From contig JAJKFH010003575.1 of the NCBI GenBank assembly GCA_023333565.1, positions 1,177,001-1,241,000 of the forward strand: 64,000 nucleotides of DNA. The letters run 5' to 3'. The notes below the pieces were generated by a model. The model worked only from the letters and a program-made list of their open reading frames with translations. It made no database searches and had not been told where the DNA came from. This DNA comes from Puffinus mauretanicus. Taxonomy: Eukaryota; Chordata; Aves; Procellariiformes; Procellariidae. Position numbers and translations under genes: made by a program. Shown here in pieces: positions 11,165 to 26,200 of this stretch (its first letter is position 1; each line of letters opens with the position of its first letter).

Positions 11165-12145
11165 GTGCATTCACACCCCCGTCCCTGGGCCGCCCGTTGG
11201 TCTCAGAAATTCCCATGAATTGCTGTACCGAGTCCGGCGGTTGAGGGCTCCTTGAGCGTATCAGAAACTCTGCATGGCTGAGACTGGGAACGTGCTCCCA
11301 CTGCCTGGCCCAGGTGCCAGGTAGAACAACACCGAAACCTTGAGAATTTTTAGTAATCACCCCCTGGGACTGTGGCCCGGGGGGAAATTCACGGAAGGCT
11401 GAAGCCAACCACCTTGCGAACCTCTAACCGGTGGTCCTAAGGGAGACCCTTGGAGCTCTCCTGGATCGCAGCGGCTGCGCCCAGCATCTCCCTCGGAGTG
11501 GGAGCCTCTCAGAGCTCCCCACCTCTCGAGTCCGCAATATTCGGAGGACCGTCGCCGACGACGGGACCTGGGCTGAACCCCTTCTCTCCTCAAAGCTCAA
11601 CCCTTCGCCCATTGAGAAAGAAATGCCCAGACATTCGACTTGAGTATTTCTTCACTGAAATCGAGGGGAATTTTTAACAGGTACCTTCTGTACATTTTTA
11701 TATATATATATTTCTCTCTGTGTGTGTGAACTGATAGAAAGCATCATTTGTAATTAAGTCGTGATTGTAGTAGACTTACTAACTCACTTTGTAAATATTA
11801 AATTAGTTAATGATTAAGTGCTACTAAAGTTTGTTAATGATTAGTTGATAATTAAGTGTTGCTAAACTATGAATGAACCTTAGACTGCTGCCAAACACAT
11901 ATAGTCCCTAAGATATAAACCCTTAGATGATTTTCCTTTATACGTTTCATCCGTGTAGCAAGTAATAGAGTGAACCTTGCCATCGAGCTCTGTTAGGTCG
12001 CACCTTTATAAATCTCTGTTAAAATCACTTTCTGCTAATACCTTTGACGGTGATTCTTTAAGTGGCCTCTAATCCACTCACTCACCACAATAACCAAAAT
12101 CTCATGGCGGAGCTAGGCTGGTATAAAACCCATCAGGTCAAAATA
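11165..12145. mobile_element. LTR-like element, probable degraded endogenous retroviral LTR
   Basis: A CpG-dense block (about 11165-11640, including GTCGCCGACGACGGGACC) is followed by an AT-rich block. The AT-rich block carries two imperfect copies of a ~25-bp unit (AGTTAATGATTAAGTGC..., 11805-11867). A final segment around 12010-12090 (CTTTCTGCTAATACC, GTGGCCTCTAATCCACTC) resembles the downstream part of bird retroviral LTRs. No gag, pol or env frame is present. Element ends, target-site duplication and orientation could not be fixed by eye; plus orientation is weakly favoured. A non-viral CpG-rich element is the alternative. Confidence 0.4.
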
Positions 12146-15100
12146 AGAAGAAGGACTTGAGCTTTCGAGTGGCTTCACACAGGTCTGGGCTGGAAATGGA
12201 GAGGTGAAGAGTCATCCTGCTGCACCTGGGGAGGACCACCACACCTTGCGGTGTCCTTCTAGAAAGGAGCCATGCTATGGGCATAACCTCACATCACGTC
12301 TCTCCTTGTAGTATCACAGTCCCCGTCTTCTCTGGTCTGGGGGAAGTGATTATATGGGATGGGAAAGATTTCTACTGGGAAATGAGAAGATACAGATTTA
12401 TTCCCCGACTTTATGTATAACTTTCAGCAGGTCATTCAACCTCTTCTTGTCTGGACGTGATTGATGATTTCCATGTTCCTGAGAGCAATGATAATGGTGG
12501 AGAAAACTTCACTGGCCCTTAGATGAACCTCTCCATGGCAGGACCCACCCACCAAAAGGCCCATGTAATTTCTCCTGCAGCCACATGTTTCTCTGGTCAC
12601 TTTTACATTTTCCTTCTCTTGTTCTCTTTGCTGACTTGGGTTTCAGTTGTGAGAAGGCCAGGTTGGATGGTCTCCTTGGGAGCGTCAGAGAGAGATCATC
12701 ACTGAGCTGTGACTGCAGTCATAGCAGGGACTCCGGGACCACCCAGAGTGATCACTAGTAATCCCTACAAGTCCCATGTTAGCACCTCCTGGGAAATTTT
12801 ACTGCTGTTTAATTTACCTTTATTGCCTAACTCTCACCTCCGTGGCTTTTAAACCTAATTTTTCTTTGTTTTTTGTAAGTTTCTCACCATTTCTCCTTAT
12901 TTTCTAACATACTCAGGCACTCGCACACATGTGGCCCATGATATACCTCCAACTACATTCTCCTTGGCTTTTTCCTTCTCAGGTATTTATAGTCATTTAT
13001 CCGATCTCCTGTGGCTTGCGTTTAGTCCGGGAACGTTAAATTCCTTTAATCCCTCAATAGGTCATCCTCTGTAATCCCTTTATCAGCGGCCCTTGCGACT
13101 CAGTTGATCAATGTCCATCTCTGAGTATGAGGGGGAACCCATAAAGCCCTGACTCACCAAGCTGTAGGCTTTGCAAGTCACCAAGCTTTGCAAGTCAGCA
13201 TGGTTGGGGCATGCCCACGAGACTTCACGAGTAGAGCAGGTTGCACATGGCGACCTGGCCACGCTCCACGATCAGGGCTGAGAAAGCCTAACATGGAGGG
13301 ACCTGAAGGTACACATGCAAGGGCCAACGCAGTGACGTGTAGGGGAAGCCAGGACACTGCGTAGCTGTCCTGCTTTGCCCTGCCAGGGAGAAGCTGGTCA
13401 TGGCTCCTTGTTGAGTCCCTTGTTGAAGCCCCACCACATGTAGACCCTATGGGACTTAGTGCCCCAGTGGATGAGCTAGAAGATCTCTCCAGATCACCCC
13501 TCCTCTCTTCTAATCATAGATAACTCTCTTTTTTTCTCTAAAGCCTCTCAGTCCTTCATACGTACTCCTAGAGCTTCCCACCAACCTAATTTCCCCTCCA
13601 GTGGGCAAAATTATCAGAAGGAAACTGAAGGTATCTCTTTGGTAGTTGTCCAGTGGTTTCTCTGAGTCCCATTCCTCCCTGGCCCGTCACTCCACCAGCA
13701 GTAAGTGTATCTCCCCTGTGAGGTCCTCCTTGCTGGGGATCTTCCCATCACACCAAACCTATGGGATACCGTCACACCAAGCTCGATCTTTGTCCGTCCC
13801 CAGCTCTGGGTAAGAACATGGGTGTGAGAGAAGCCCACTTCTGCCTGCTGCTGGTTTTTTCATGCAAATTCTTTCAAAATACAGTCTTTCAGCTTTTACT
13901 CCCTCTTCTACCTGTTGGAAAATCACTTCTTCTGAGATCTGTCTGTGTTACGCCAGTGATTTTCATTACAGAATTTAACGTCCTTTTGAGCACTTGAATT
14001 ATCAGTTGAATTCTTCTTTTCATGCATTTGAATTATTCTCTTTATGCAGCGCTCCGGTATGGATTTTCTTTGGTTCCCATCCCATTCAGCCTTGAAGCAC
14101 CCTCCCAACACATACGAATCATGAACAAAGTTGACAAGGAAAACGAGAACACCCCAAGCAGCTCCTCGTTCCCAGCAGTTCTGTGTGATTATAAAACGAT
14201 TCAAGATGTGAGAAGCCACTAAAAATCCCCTGTAAGCTGCCACCCACAGTGTCGTCATGTTCCCTTGTCCATGGTGATACGTTTTGGGGACAGGAGCAAT
14301 TCAGACAAGCATCACTGGTGCAGAGATGGCGCCGGCAAAGCTGTGTGAGTGCCTGGGACAACCCTGCCGTGGCAGGGACACAGAGGCAGCAGTGTCGTTG
14401 AAGAGACATATGGATAAATAGAGCTTTCCTACATCTGACTGGGGTAGTGTGGGGTTGAACACGCTTCACCGGGGGGTCTCCAGGTGTGGTACACATCTAG
14501 CTTTGGAGCTGGAGTCCTACCTACCTTTAGCCCATGAAGCTGACGGCCAGGGTCCCTCTATAATGGAGGAGAAAGGCTCCTAAGGAGACATGGGGCTTAT
14601 ACCAGCCCTACCTTGTTATGATTTTTTTTTTCATTTTCACTTCATTACAGCTCTCATCGGTGATCTCCTGTGAGCAATGGGATGAGCCGCCATCCCCTTC
14701 CTCTGACACTTGCAGGGAGGTCGGTGATTAGCCAGGAGCCAGGTGCCTCCCTTTGAGTCGGCTACCACCCTATAGGGCTTTTTTTTAAATAAGACCACCT
14801 TCCCCTCCTATAATGTCTTGCACTGAGCTTTGCCACACTGTTCCTACAATGCCATAACGTTATTTCCTACAATAATTGGTGGATGCGTGTGTGTAGAGGT
14901 GGGGGGAACGTGTACAAACAGCACGCGATGAGATGTCAGCTGGTGGTCCAAGAAAACAAGCCGATCTCTCTTCGTCTTCAGGTCCAGCAGAGAAAAACAT
15001 AAATTTGGGCGAGCTCTTACAGCGGCAGCATCCGCTCGCATCGTCTAGCCGGTGAGCATGCTCTTCACGCCGACATGAAATGCGGGAGGGACTATCACAA

Positions 15101-17555
15101 GCAGGAGAGACTATCAGACCTGCCCCAGGATGGACTCCAGTAGCTTAAGTACGACAGCAAGGCATGCCAGCTTCGTGTGAGGGTGCCAGGAGAAGAAGAT
15201 TCACCAGGTCCCCTATTAATCAGCTCCCAAAATATCCCTGTTATCATTGCACGGAGGATGCTTGGAGCTATTCCTTGCCTCCACGCCGGGGGATCCCAGC
15301 ACGGATGGGACCAGGAACCACTGCCTGGGGTCTACCCAAAGTCGATGCTGATTTTGGGTGCTGCAAAATGTCGGGTTTGTTCTGGTTTGCTCCCCACCAT
15401 GGTGCCCTTAGCATCATGCAAACTTTTGGGCAGGATGGAGCCCCAGACTGGCACAGTCCAATGCTGAGTGACACCCACGTCCTTGGCCATCCCCGAGACC
15501 AACGTCCCACCATGTGGCATCACGCTCGGCCATGGCCTTTTCCCAGAAGAGGCTGGAGAAGGAGAAAGCTATTCCTGCTTTCTGCCACAGCAGCTGTAAT
15601 TTAAACACAGGGGCATTTTTATTTATTTAACTCCCATCCTCTCTGAGCGAGGTTTGCAGCCAGCAAATCAATTCGGCTGATTAGAGCTAATGGATTTTAC
15701 CTGACGTAAGCGATTAAATTATTTCCAGAGCTGATTCCTGAAAGTGAATGAGCGGCCATGCTTCAAGATTTATATATAACTATATATTTCACTGCAGGAA
15801 CTGCTAAGCGATTTTTTTCATTCTGCAGCTTGTAACTCCAGCCAGGTCTGCCTGGTATCTGCAGAGCAGCGAAGAGTCTCCTGACACTGCAAAACCTCAC
15901 AGAGCAGTTTTGCCCGTGTCTTTTCTTACAAAATATAAAAGATGGGTAGTGCATGACCGAGCGTTTTCGTGTGTGACGAGCCCAGGCTCAGGGCAGATGA
16001 GGGAAGCTCGGAGAAATGTTCAAAACCACTTTGTGCACGTGCAAATCCCCAGTCCCCAAATGGGTGCAAGGTGCTGTGCAAATCCCGGCGTGAAGGCGGT
16101 GCTGGGTGCGGAGCTGGGATACCCCGTAGCTCCAAAATGGGAGCTGTTGCAATGGGTTCGCACCCACCAGGAACACACTAATATATTACCTCCCCATTAT
16201 ATTAAGGGCAATTAATTACTCTAATGGCTCTTAGTGCAGCAAACCCCGAAACAGCAACGCAGATGCAATTCAAAATGTTTTCTGCAGAAAACACCCGAGC
16301 ACGTGCGGGTGTGGGCAGCAGATCTCAGACCAAGATGGGTTTTACACCCTCAAAAATCACTGTGGCAGCTTTGAGATAAATGAAATTACAGAAAGTATTT
16401 AAAAATAAGCACATCCTTGAGGTTCAGCAGCCCAGAAGCTTGATCCCGTTGCAAACTTTTGATTGCACATCTTCCTCGCAGACCTTGGGTCACCACCGTA
16501 GGGTGATGCTTTTCCAGTTTTCCTTGTTGCTGTTCCCATATATTTTTTTTTTTTAATACCGCAGTCCGTTGGCTGCAAAAAGCTGTTTGCCATCATCCTG
16601 TGCGGAAAGCAGCGTGCATGGAAACAGGCTGGGGTCTGACAGCGGCAGTTTGGGACAACTCTCCCACCTTTGCTGCAGGACCTGGATGAGCCAATGGTTT
16701 CATCTTCTGCCAAAAGGGAAGTGCAGCAAGAGCCGCTTGTTATAATACTGGTTTTAAGGATAAAAATCAGCCTAAATGGAGATTAGGACATCTATTGTGG
16801 GTGCAAAGGAGCACGCACCATACTTACACAAGCAGTACAGGGTGCATTGAGGCCCCAGAAAACTACGGCTTGGTCCCAACCTGGGAGATACTGAGGAGCT
16901 TCCTAAATCTTTAATTATAATCACCCCTTTTAATTGCACTGGATGTAATAGCAGAACGATATAATCCTCTGGACAAAGCAATGCCTGTGTGTAGACACCT
17001 CTAGTTGTAATTTTTTTTTTTTTTTTCCCAAAGGCAGCTCTTTCATTCGGCCGTCCGGATCGGTGAGGGCTCCAATCCCATCTGTAAAATGGGTTTCCAC
17101 AACTTACCTACAGGCAAGAATGATATTAAGCAAATCAAGGCAAAGACAAGCAAAAAAAAAAACCAACCAAAACCTCAGGGTCCAAGACTCAATAAAGGGA
17201 TGCAAAGCGTTGGATTAAAGAAACAATCCCGGCAGGAGCAATCCTGCTTTTCACTGCACTCCCAGCAGCTGCAGTTGCTGCCCGGTGGGAATTGTTTTTT
17301 CTCGTTGCAATTCAGTATTTGAGCGCGCGGATTTCGGAGGCACCGGGATCACCAGGTTTATTGGAGTTATGTTCCTGGAGGAAATGCTGGCAGTGCAGCC
17401 ATGCTGGGAAAGACCTGATAGCGTCAAGCTTGGGGTCTTCTTCACGTGGTTCAACTAGAAGGTGGATGCAATTAGGCTGAAAATGGGTTCCCATCCCAAG
17501 GCTGAATTACTGGGTTCCGTAATACAGAAAGAGAATAAAGAGAAAGGTGCAGGCA

Positions 17556-18000
17556 GAGAGGGAGGGATGGAGGGGTGGAGAGTTGGGAGGGATGGAGGGA
17601 TGGAGGGATGGAGAGGTGGAGGGATGGAGGGATGGAGGGATGGAGAGGCGGAGGGATGGAGAGGTGGAGGGATGGAGGGATGGAGGATGGGAGAGGAGCA
17701 GAGGGATGGAGAGGTGGAGGGATGGAGGGATGGAGGATGGAGAGGGATGGAGAGGCAGAGGGATGGGAAGGATGGAGAGCATGGAGGGATGGAGAGAGAG
17801 GCGGAGGGATGGAGGGATGGAGAGGTGGAGGGATGGAGAGGTGGAGGGATGGAGGGATGGAGGGATGGAGAGGTGGAGGGATGGAGGGATGGAGGGATGG
17901 AGGGATGGAGGGGTGGGGGGGTGGAGGGATGGAGGGATGGAGGGATGGAGGGATGGAGGGATGGAGGGGTGGGGGGGTGGAGGGATGGAGGGGTGGAGGT
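17556..18000. repeat. Polypurine minisatellite based on GGATGGAG
   Basis: About 445 bp of almost pure purine on the plus strand, built from octamer GGATGGAG with variants GAGGTGGA, GAGGCGGA and GGGGTGGGGGGG. Some variant groups recur as larger blocks, for example the GGGGTGGGGGGGTGGAGG run seen twice between 17905 and 17990. Runs of G suggest G-quadruplex potential, and the purine/pyrimidine asymmetry suggests triplex (H-DNA) potential. Long open frames on both strands here exist only because the repeat lacks stops. Confidence 0.95.
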
Positions 18001-18324
18001 CGGAGCAGACAAGGTGGAGGCAAGGCTGGAAAGGAGGGTGGGGAGTGAAGAGCCGGGTGGGATTTGGGGGGTGAATCCACCCTGAGAACGAGCATTAGGA
18101 GGCAGCCGTCAGCCGGCCTTACCGCACAAACGGGCTGAGGGGGTTGGGTTGGGTTTGGCAGCTGCCAGCCTGCAATGACGTATGAAAACCCCCAAATAAA
18201 ACACTAAAGTTTTGGTGCGTGCACGGCTGCGCACGCGCGTGTGTGTTCGGCTTTCGCCATAAGAACCCCACGGGGGGCAGTGGGCTCAGCAGGCTGGCAG
18301 CGCGCCGGCCCACTAACGATCTGC

Positions 18325-21569
<3,245 letters not shown>

Positions 21570-22029
21570 TAAGGACACCCCCCCCCAATACCCCATCGCG
21601 ACCCCCCCCAACCCGCCAACCCTTCTCCGGTCCCCTCTTGCCCATCCCCGGGAGGGACATCCCACCCTGGGAGTTGGGTGAATGAACTGAAACATTTTTG
21701 GGGGGGGGTTGCTGGTCTCCTGCCCCCGGGGGTGTCCTTAAAATTCCCCACCTCCCTGTGTGTCGTTGGTGGGGTGTGGGTAGGTGCTGTGCAGGTAGTG
21801 AATCCATGGGTCCTTTTTGCAGGGTGGGTTTGGAGCAGGTTTGGGTGTCCAGCCCCCTCCCTGCATCCCAAAATTCAGAGACGCCCACCACCGGCTTGGC
21901 TTTCAGCCCGGCGGGAGGTTTGGGTCGCTTCCCTGGGATGTCCAAGTCCTTACCGGTCCTTTCCAAGCGCATCCCTGGCAGCCCAGAAACCTGCCTGCGG
22001 TGTAATGAACCCAAAGAACCAGCATCCTG

Positions 22030-22235
22030 ACCGCATCACTGCATCCCGGGGGTCGCACGCACGAGTGGGGTACCCCACGCATGGGACGGTCCCATGCAGC
22101 AGCATCCCAGGCCGGCAGCATCCCCGAAACAAAGCGTCCCGGGGACGTGGCGGGATGCGGGTGACGCGCGTCCTAGGCCGCTTGGGTGGGGCAGCCTTCG
22201 GATGCTGCCATGTTTAACGCAGCGCGGCAGGGGGT
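22030..22235. promoter_or_regulatory. MAP6: CpG-dense patch at start of MAP6 intron 1
   Basis: Many CG dinucleotides (GGTCGCACGCACGAG, GTGACGCGCGTCC, GCAGCGCGGCAGG) reappear after a less dense interval, suggesting a downstream shore or second core of the MAP6 island. It contains the palindrome pair listed separately. The regulatory role is inference. Confidence 0.35.
22065..22097. repeat. Two abutting perfect palindromes
   Basis: GTGGGGTACCCCAC (22065-22078) is a perfect 14-bp palindrome. It is followed with no gap by GCATGGGAC-G-GTCCCATGC (22079-22097), a 9-bp inverted repeat around one base. Both could extrude as adjacent hairpins. They sit inside the CpG-dense patch 0.5 kb after MAP6 exon 1. 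Confidence 0.95.
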
Positions 22236-23629
22236 GGCACATCCCTCTGCGTCCCCCCACCCCGGGCTAGAAAGGGGTGCCCTTATTTCACCCTAGGAAG
22301 AGACCCGGTTTGGGATTCGGAGCGCAAAACTCCTTGTCGCGAGATGCTCTTGTTCTTTCTCTCGGGGTTGGATGTGTTGGGAATGCAAAACAAAAGTGAT
22401 GGGGTGGCTGCCCTGCACGTACATTTGCAAGGAGATTTTGCTGCGATTGTGTTTTCCAGAGCTTTCTTTGGCAGAGCCCACCGAGGCCGGGGTGGAGGTG
22501 GCTGAGAGCAAAGCTGGTGGGGTTTGTTGTGACAAAAGTGTAATCGCAGCCTTTTTTGCTTCTCCCGGTACCCATGTGAATGCCAAGGTGTTTATGCCGT
22601 TACAAGAATAATGGATTTTCTTCCCTAGGGAGATTTAGAGGTGACAGCCTGCCATCAAACAGGTAGTAAATTCATGCAGATTTAAAATGAAGCTGGGATT
22701 TGACTCCTCTGTCCCACCGGTGTGGCACGGCAGACCTGGCAAGCATCTTCTTTCCCACGTCCCCGGGTGGGAAACGGTTCAAGCAGCGAGATTTTGATTT
22801 TTCCTGTAGTTTGGCGTCGGCTCTGGCTCTTGCTGGGGATGTGAGTGACGCTGTGGGCTCAGGTGCATCCAGGTGTGACGGTGGTGGTTGGCTGAGATGC
22901 GAGAAAATGGCCAGGGATTTTTGGAGTCTCTGTTTTGCAGGGGTGGAGGGTGTGGGGAAAGGGTTTTTCCAGAAGTGTCACAGTCCTTTAATCTGCTTTG
23001 GCCAGCCGTGATCTTAGACTCAGCTTTTTGTCTGGTCATCTTGCAAGGTCTGGGCTCATCCTGGCGATGGCAGGACTAAGGCAGAAAGCTGTTCTAGTGC
23101 TGGAGAGCTGTTGTGTTGCTCTCTTCCACTGGTGCAAAAGATAATTAGACTTATTTACTTGCATATTTAAATGCAGATTGCTCACCTTCCCATCCCTCCA
23201 GCACATTCATACGGCCGCCGTTGCAGCAGGGCGGGTTGGGCTGGGTTTCCTCCCCAAGCAAAGGGTTTGGGTCAGCTCAGATGTTAAACCTAAGAGGAAC
23301 TAAAAGGATTCAGCCCTCCTTGTGTTGCTCCTTGGCTTTCAGGACACCCTTAGGGCTTCTCTTTCCCCTTAGGTCCTCATCTCTTTCCCACTTCCATGTT
23401 TTCCTTCCTTGCAGCGTATTGCAAGAGAAGTGTTTGCTCTGACGCTCAGCCCTGGAATGTAAGCGCCTCTTCATTAATGCATAAGTGATGTTGTGGCTAA
23501 TTGTTCTCAATTTCTGTTCAAATTAGGCATCTTTTAAGTGTTATTTATTGTTTGGGTTCTTTTTAAAAGCCAAATTCTCCAAATCCTTATTACTATCAAG
23601 AACCTTGCTGCTCACAGGAGTCCCTACTG

Positions 23630-23705
23630 GGTGGGTTTTGAACATCTCCAAGGATGGAGACTCCACAGCCTATTTGGGCAACCCAGCAGCCAAAATCATC
23701 TCCTA
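23630..23705 (-). mobile_element. CR1 LINE fragment
   Basis: The plus strand reads GAACATCTCCAAGGATGGAG, ACTCCACAGCC and GGGCAACCCAGCAGCC. This corresponds to the reverse complement of the CR1 region encoding the 'gcccatccctggaagtgttc' type block. Short, diverged, no coding capacity. Confidence 0.6.
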
Positions 23706-24340
23706 GTGACCTTTTGCTAGAGAGGAGCAAGGACGACTCACGTGGGGCTTGTCCTCCATGGCCTTTGCTGGGCTTGTGCATGGATGAAGGCTCCCCAGCA
23801 GCAAAGAGCAGGGGAGATTTCCTTACAGCCCTCTGCCACCACTGCAGATCGGCGTAATGTGATGCTCCAAGGCTGGGCAACAACTCCTCGGTGAAACCAA
23901 AGAACTCGCTGGTAGTGGTTTTTAAACTCGCTCTGTCCCCCTGAGTATTATTTCCAGGTGAGGGAACAGAGCATGGGATAGGGTAAACAGTTACCCCAAG
24001 GTCTTCGGGGAAGACCATGCTAAAGGGAGGAATTCCCTTTTCTAACCTCTTTATACCAAGACAAATAAATATGGCAGAAATCGTGTGCCTGTGACTCCCA
24101 GGTCTGCTAGGACCTAGAGAGCAGAGGCGGTGCCCGGCGGTGATGGCCGTGGAGGATGGAGGCTACTCCAGCCCAAGGGATGGATGGCTTGTTTGCATTA
24201 GCGTTTGAGCCCAGAAGCCTTCAGCGAGGCCAGAGCAGCGATGGCAGGGCTGTGCATGTCTGCAAGAGACTGCCTGTGCCCAGAGATCCTACAGAATAAA
24301 TAGGATTTATCTATATTATTTATATTATTTATCTTTGGCT

Positions 24341-24385
24341 TTATATCACTCGTCTTTATATCACTCGTCTTTATATCACTCGTCT
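24341..24385. repeat. 15-bp tandem repeat, three copies
   Basis: The unit TTATATCACTCGTCT is present three times in a row without mismatch, followed by AT-rich TTTATTTATATA sequence. It is a young, small minisatellite in MAP6 intron 1. Confidence 0.95.
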
Positions 24386-25954
24386 ATCTTTATTTATATA
24401 CATTTATTGAATATTTATTTATATATAGGATTTATTGATGTATTTATGCCCAAATAAATACCTTTGGCAAACCAAGGGAAACAGCGGGAGGACATGCTCA
24501 TTCCTAACGGTTTCCAAAAGTTAAGTGACTTCCATGGCAAGATCTGGTTGAAGCCATTGACAGCAAGTTTGAAGGCGATCAAGTTGTGCATGATGGCATC
24601 TGCTTGCCCTATGACTATTTCTTCCCCCCCTCAGGGGGGAAACTGAGGCAGAGGTGCTGAGTGACCTACCTGAGACCCTACACAGTGCATCAGGGCTGGG
24701 GTCAGAGTGCGGCTCCAGGGCATCGTTCTCCTGTTTGCTGCTGTTCTTTTGGGGTTGAGGTGCTGGAAACCACCACTGTGATCGGGTGTGACACAGGTTC
24801 CAGCACCGAGGTGCTTCTTGCCTCAGTTTCCCTCCCTGCTGCCCAAGCAGCGCTACAGGGGCTGGTTGCATCTCCCTTCACCCCCCTCTTCTCTGCAGTC
24901 CTTCTTCTCATGGACCCTGAGGGACCAAGTAAGGACCAGGGCATCCTTCAGCGGGTAGGAATACTAGGTTTATGTGGCTGACCTGACTTTTAGATAGGGG
25001 TCAGGACCCAGCCTTAGGGGGCTTTTCAGCTCCTTGGAAAGGTGTTGCTCTTGGATGGAGCCTTTTGTTCATTCTCTGATGTCCCATAGGAGGATCTGGT
25101 GGCATCATTGAGGGCTTTATCTGTATTGGGTACAGAGGTGGCTCCAGTACTAAAGTGCTTGGGAGGGGATTTTGCCCCCTGAACTGGAAGGGATGGGCAG
25201 AGCTCTTCTCCCTGCTGCACTGAGGGATGGAGGGGGCTGGGGTTGACCCTGAGGGTCTGGGACAAGAGAGAGTAGGCGATAAAATGTGCAGACGGTGGAA
25301 GTGGAACAATTAGAAGCACATTTGGCAAAAATGCAAGAAGGAATGAATGTTTTCCATTTTTGTTTGCAAATGATGGAAAAATGTTAGAGTTAGGTGTTTC
25401 CTGGGTGGGTTTTTTCCCTTCTTCTTCGTCTTGCATTTTTCTCCTTTTGTTACCTTTTTTTCCTGACGAAAAAAGAGATATAAAAGGGAAAGGGGAAATT
25501 TCACCCCCTTTGCAGAGTGTCGAAATGAGTAGTAAGGCGATGAATTTTTCCCCAGAGAAGTAATATTGCAAAACCTAGGTTTCAAGTTTGTTACCAAAAA
25601 GAGATCTTTTTTTTTTTTTTACCAAAGCAATTATTTTTTTTCCCCACTAATTTCCTTTCCTATCAGAGGAAACAAAACAAGAAAGGCTTCAATGGAAAAT
25701 TTTGGACTGCCTCTAGTATTAATGAATTGCCTGTTGCTAATGTTCTGTCATTCATCTCAAGCCCTGGAGGTACTAAAGATGTGGAGCAACTGAGAATTTG
25801 TAGTAGCTATAGAGATGAATGAGTCAGTGCTGGAGACTTGCTGTGTATTTTTCTGAGATATAGAAGAGCTCATTTAGGGAGGGATGTCCACGCAGGAGGG
25901 CTGGAGCAAGCTACGTGAGGGCGGGTGATTCATACTCCATCATTATAGTTGTGG

Positions 25955-26200
25955 AAATGTAGGGCTGGAAGGACCTCCTGAGATCATCTGGTCCACAACC
26001 CATTGCTGGGGAAGGGGATGATATATCTAGACCACACTAGGTTGATTTTATCTAACCTATTCTTGAAAATCTCCAGTGGAGGACGTCTCCCATCTTAGCG
26101 AGACACTCAGTAACATTGCTGGTGCTGTCAGGTGTGCCGAACTTGGTGGGAAGTTTTCCATTGCCTTCTGAAATGTCTGATCAGGTCCATCGGCTGGGTC
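25955..26200 (-). mobile_element. Old CR1-type LINE fragment
   Basis: The plus strand carries AGGGCTGGAAGGACCTCCTG, GATCATCTGGTCCA, CTAACCTATTCTTGAAAATC and CTCCAGTGGAGGACGTCTCC in the order expected for the reverse complement of an old CR1 3' region. It is clearly more diverged than the 47369 copy. Confidence 0.65.

Larger units (their letters stand above)
8349..17555. other. MOGAT2-MAP6 intergenic region, no gene recognised
   Basis: About 9 kb of single-copy and repeat-derived DNA lies between the divergent genes. It contains a tetranucleotide repeat, a CpG-rich patch near 9200, a CR1 near 10400 and an LTR-like element at about 11165-12145. There is also a short imperfect duplication near 13148-13205 (two copies ending CTTTGCAAGT). 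Longer frames on either strand show no domain, conserved start or splice context. I see no RNA gene. Confidence 0.6.

Noticed and set aside
17462..18095. Frames of 150-207 codons on both strands in the purine repeat
   Set aside because: They are translations of the GGATGGAG octamer with no unique sequence.
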